DNA of 64,000 nucleotides from contig OZ234496.1 of assembly GCA_965153455.1 (NCBI GenBank), forward strand, positions 7,325,207 through 7,389,206. The letters are read 5' to 3'. The notes beneath the pieces are model-generated. The model made no database searches and was not told the DNA's origin. It was given only the letters and a program-made list of their open reading frames with translations. The translations under genes and the position numbers were made by a program. Source of the stretch: Sphagnum compactum. Its lineage: Eukaryota; Bryophyta; Sphagnopsida; Sphagnales. Shown piece after piece: positions 59,276 to 64,000 of this stretch; within the stretch, counting starts at the first letter, position 1, and each line of letters opens with the position of its first letter.

Positions 59276-62200
59276 TGTGGAATTTAAGTATCAACAACAC
59301 ACTATTGGGTGAAAATTTAAAGATCCCTCTTACTAGTGGATGCATGATTTATAGAAAAAGGTACAATAAGCAAGTGACAACCTCAAGAGAAGGGGAAGGA
59401 GGGGCAAGAAGGGTGCAATGAAGATTGGAGACCAATAGCCATTACAACAGTCATAACACATCAGAGAAAGTTAAGCTAGACCATCATGCCTTTTGATCCA
59501 CCATCTTCAATTTTAAATGAAAGAAAATAAAGAGATGGTACACATGTTTGCATGTTCACAAGGAATCAAAAAACAAAAAGTTTGAGCCTACAAAAATTTT
59601 GCTCACATTAATAGAATGGGTATATGTTTACCCTACTTGAAAGCACATGAGTAGGCCTTGGGTACAAGTAAATCTAATATATATATATTAATCGAGTAAT
59701 ATAAATAACTTAGGGTATTGAAATTTGATTTATTAGTTGGGTATGGTAATAAGTCAAATACTTAAAAATATATGTATTCACCCATGGGTATATATGGATA
59801 AAATATTTACAAGTGTCCACCATTAATATAAAATAATAAAAGGCTTATTCAAAAATAAAAGTGTGCACCAATATGGAGGTTTTGCAACATTTATTTCATT
59901 TACCTATTCTATTTCATTATTGGGCCACTTAAATTTCATAATTCCTATACATTAAAACATATCCATTATTAGAATTTATCCAAGCCTTTAAGAACTTGAT
60001 GGTGTCAAATCAAGAAAATGTCATTAAGTTCACCATCATAACCCCAATATCACATAATATTAACCACTCCTATCATTTAGGCCTTTTATTTTGGCAATGA
60101 GGTGATTTTTATCACCAATGACCCCACTATTTCATGTAAAAACATGAGGATGAATTCATTATTGTTGAAAGAGATTTGATTGTTGTGTGCTTTTTGTTAG
60201 CTGCAAGCCAAATTGACGTCAAGTTGTTGCCAACAATCTAACAAAATTCTTACAATTCAAGAATTTACCCATCTTGAAAGTTCTATGAATTGTTTGCACA
60301 ATCCCACATTCAAGCCTTCAAATTCCTTCAAATAAATAAAAATTACACAAGTAGTAATTTATGTGATGTGCATTGCCTTCCCACCTTGTTTTTTTTTTTG
60401 CTTTCCTTTTAATGCCTAATAAATAAACCTTTGCTCATATTTTAAATTTAAATTTAAATTGATCTTTAGATACTCAGATTTAATTTTCAATTTTACAATA
60501 ATGAAAATTTGGAAAAGAAAAATTTGAGAACTCAACAAAATTAGTTGAAAAATACACTAAAAAACCCGAAATGTTTCCAAAAGTTTCACATCTTTTTTGT
60601 TAAAAATGACAAAATTTGTCAAAAAGAAATTACTACTAAACATGTTATAGGTATGAATCATGCTCGTGAAAGAAGACAATTGTTTGTGAAAAAATTAAAC
60701 ATTTTTCACATAGTGTTGTTTGAATATCAATATGCATAATTGTTGGATATGGATAAAACCATATTCAAGTTTTTAATTTTTTTTCATATCCATCATGATA
60801 CATGTCCACTAGATGTGAACCTAAATTTAATTCTTATGTGTAACCATATTTGTCTAAAAGGGGTTGGTTCAAAATATATATTCAACCATTGGGGTTTTCA
60901 AAAATCAAAATATGCATATGCTTTAGGGTTTAGGAAGAAACTAGAACTTCATGTCACTTTTTCCATTTTCATGGTCATGTAATGGGCACTTGCACTTTAC
61001 TTTTCTAAGCTCCTTGGATTTTATCATTGATTTTTGTTGTGAAACTTTTTGAACTCTTTGTTTGGTCTTGTTTGTGTTTTGTTTTCAAGTTCTAACTCTT
61101 GAATTCAAGCTCATGTTGATGGTTACTAGGTTGTATTCTTGTAATGTTTTAAAAGTAACAAGAGTTGAAAATTTGGTATGCATACCCTTTGTGCATATTT
61201 ATAGTGTTTCAAAAATTGAAAATTGGCCTATTCATAATTGGAAAATGAAGAAAAAATACTTGAATGTGGAATCAACTATTATAGTAAATTGATTTTTTTT
61301 TGGAATACGTATCTTTCCTTGTAAAGAAAAGAAATTCCTTTATTGGTATGCACATGATAGGTCTAAACGTTGATAATTGGATAACATTGGTTTGGACTGA
61401 TGTTTTTCAATTCTTGATTTCAAAATGAATGCTTTGGTCCCAATTCTAATTTTTTGTTTTTTTTTTCAGAACTTCTAATCTAGTCTTGATAGTAATTTTT
61501 AATTTTTTGGATTTCTAAAACCTTTGGTTCTAGTCATTTTCAAAAAGAATTTAAAGCTAGTTTGGTTTAAAACAAGATTTGGTTCCATTTCCATTACACA
61601 CAACTAAACAATTTTTTTTTTGAGATATAAATTTGTTCAACTAATGCACCCAATTCAAGATAAATATTATGTAATATCAATTATGTACAACTAATAAAAT
61701 GTAATGACTTGCATAAAATGTAAGGCAAAGCTATTTCTTAAAATTATTAAATTTTACTTATGTATTTACAAAATCTAAACTTATTTAAATTGAGACAACA
61801 CCTTTGATTCAAGTTCTAATCCAATTTTGAAAAGAGGTTGATTCCTTAATTAGGTTCCAATGATGTTGTTAAAAAAACTTGGAACCTCTAGTCCTGAGAC
61901 CTTAGAACTTGGCCTATAATCTAAACCTAAACTTGCATAAATTTGAAAACTTCTCAACACCATTTTGCACCACCACTACCAATGCTTTTGATGATGAGTA
62001 AGCATTTAGGAATCAATCATTTTGAAGGATGGGATTGTTGTAGTGATAACTTGATGTTCAATTTTGAAAAAAACATTTGCACCCAAAACAAGGTAAATTA
62101 TTCAATAGGTGCAACCACTTAAATGAATTTAAGTCTTCAATGCAAATTTGGGCATTTTCATTTAATTGATGTTTGTTGTCTATTAAAATGTATGGGAAAC

Positions 62201-64000
62201 CATTGATTCTCCATTTCCATGTCAAACGCTTCTTGGTTATAACGAACTTTTTCACACATCATCATTTTTTCATCAAGAATTTTTATCTGTTTATCTCTCA
62301 TTAGTTAGTTATTATTATAGATTTATGTTTCCGACCTCCATTTCAAATAGTTTCTTTCCTAAATTTCATCTTACTAATAAAACCTTATGTGTGAGGTACC
62401 TAATCCATGTGGTGTCATCTCTAATCATTCCCTTTGAATTTGAGCATCTTGAAGGTTGTTTTTTTTACTTAAGCACTCCCGTCTTGCACCTGTACAATCA
62501 TCCTTGTGAAGTGTTGGGGAAAGTTGATAGGGAAGTTCCATAGACTGCAGGCTATATAATTTGAGAACTTCACTGTAAAAGTACTAGGAGTTGTTACAGT
62601 ATTGGGCTGGACTATCACTAAAGATCCCTGTGGGCAGAGGCAAACGCGGCTGTGATGGCACTAGGAATTTGCAACATCTTTGGATGAATTAGGAGGCTTG
62701 CAAGCTGTGTATCACATCTGGACAGTTCATGAAAAAGAACTCCACAAATTAATTCGGCAAACTGTAGTGTGAAGAGTCCATGCTTCCTAACCTGACCACT
62801 TTCATTTGATTGTTCAACACATGTGCTGGATTATGTATGCACTTGAAGAGCGCAGACAGATTCATATGCTTCAAGGAGGTTGCAAGTTTTATGTCTTTGT
62901 GAGCAGTTGTCGAATGAATATGTATTACAAGATGTGGCAACATTGAGGATGCTTACCTGCAATGTGGTTATTTGGACTGTATGATTATGGGCCTTGTCAA
63001 ATGTGGAAAAGGGCACGCAACATTATGCATTGTATTGAGAAAAGTTGTATGATCAGGTGGAACCAAACTGTGTCACTCTCACGGGGCATTTCATGCAGTG
63101 CATTGTGGAAATGGAACAATGGTTGCAGAGGTTATGTCGATCATGAACAACTTGTCTTGAACTTGTAGTTCCATACATGTCTTTGTGGGCAGTAGGAATT
63201 TTTTTCGATAATTTACAGTTTTTAAAAAAATTCAAAAATTTCAGGTCTTTTTGTGGCCAGTGTGAAAATTCGGCATGAAAAAAATACTGCTCCAGACTGC
63301 AACAGAAACCACCAGTTTTTTTTTCTTGACAAAAATATTGGGATTTTATTTTTTCCTAGTGTGAATTGGACTAATAATTATTTTTTGGAAAAATTCACCA
63401 AATATTTTTTTTCAAAAAAATTAAGAAGAAACCCCTGGAAACCACCTGGGTAAATTTTGATATGGAGGCACCCACCCACTTGAGACATGGTCTCCCCCAA
63501 CCCAAGTTTGGCTGTTCTTCAAATCCTGCCCTGAAGAACCCAACTCAAAAAAATCCAGTTTGCTGGACAACATGCTGGAAGTTGACAAAAACCAGATTGA
63601 CATGCACACATATAAGATCGGAGCTTGAATATTTGTTGAAGCATTAACTTCAATCTTTTAAATTGCACATGGAACATGTCTGTTGGAGATTTTCAAGGCT
63701 TGCATTCACATTGGAGGCAAATTTGATGGTTATCAAAATTTGATTCTTGAAACAAATATTCTTTGTCTAGAGAGCTTACTGCAGGAGGGAGCGTACAACC
63801 ATAAGGCCCTCAATGGGGAACCTTGCACCATTTTTTTTTTTAAATTAAAATTTTTCATATCAAACCCAAATTGGCAATCAGCCACAAGAGGATGTAGCTA
63901 AATTTGGCTACAAGAAAAATAGAGGAGTGGAAAATTTAGGAGTCCTGCTACATTTTGGTGACCTACTAGGACCTACCATCTAAATCTTGTGATTTTCTTG
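59276..64000. other. Unassigned AT-rich DNA
   Basis: About 4.7 kb with no recognised gene. A (TA)-rich run is at 59,680-59,690 and a T-run at 60,391-60,400. The stretch 62,530-63,180 is less AT-rich and has short frames on both strands (such as 62,749-62,943 minus and 62,962-63,168 plus), none with a recognisable domain. The part at 63,430-63,600 is locally GC-richer, also without a recognised product. Confidence 0.4.

Overview
The window is nuclear DNA from a plant. Three protein-coding loci can be recognised: an ankyrin-repeat protein with a PGG-type membrane tail, a spliced OTU-family cysteine protease with GT-AG introns, and a nucleoporin 50 (Ran-binding domain) copy. All are typical of land plants. 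The rest is AT-rich, gene-poor and made of layered, diverged repeats, as in a large plant genome (a gymnosperm would fit, but nothing here proves it). No bacterial operons, CRISPR arrays, tRNA or rRNA genes were seen.

Layout. 1-3,160: copy A of a large duplicated segment. 4,367-8,060: copy D1 of a second duplicated segment carrying two short inverted-repeat elements. 8,060-14,700: unassigned. 14,700-21,130: the gene-rich island on the minus strand, with a GC-richer probable promoter region (20.5-21.1 kb), an OTU protease (exons 19,387 to 17,313) and, about 140 bp further on the same strand, a NUP50 copy broken by frameshifts and stops. 21,543-30,450: copy D2, split by a 4.9-kb block. 30,804-32,687: an intact intronless ankyrin/PGG gene (minus). 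32,700-39,540: hydrophobic gene relics and copy B, with a 660-bp foldback element inside. 40,680-50,960: copy E/C of the same family, cut into pieces by at least three insertions. 51.1-59.3 kb: a cluster of non-autonomous CACTA-type DNA transposons full of satellite-like and palindromic tandem arrays. 59.3-64 kb: AT-rich, nothing recognised.

How the parts relate. The OTU exons splice in phase through the catalytic Cys and His motifs, but the C-terminal exon is frameshifted and no SEC-C exon was found before NUP50 starts. NUP50 keeps a complete open RanBD1 half but has a broken N-terminal half. Both look like a degenerating gene pair. The ankyrin gene is the only clearly intact gene.

The most notable structures are a 3.06-kb CACTA-like element containing a five-unit array of about 181 bp, a 2.14-kb CACTA element with a perfect 3-bp target duplication, a 2.28-kb TIR element nested in copy C, and a family of about 210-bp MITE-like elements. 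Pairwise homologies were read by eye, so boundaries are approximate unless an exact terminus is given.
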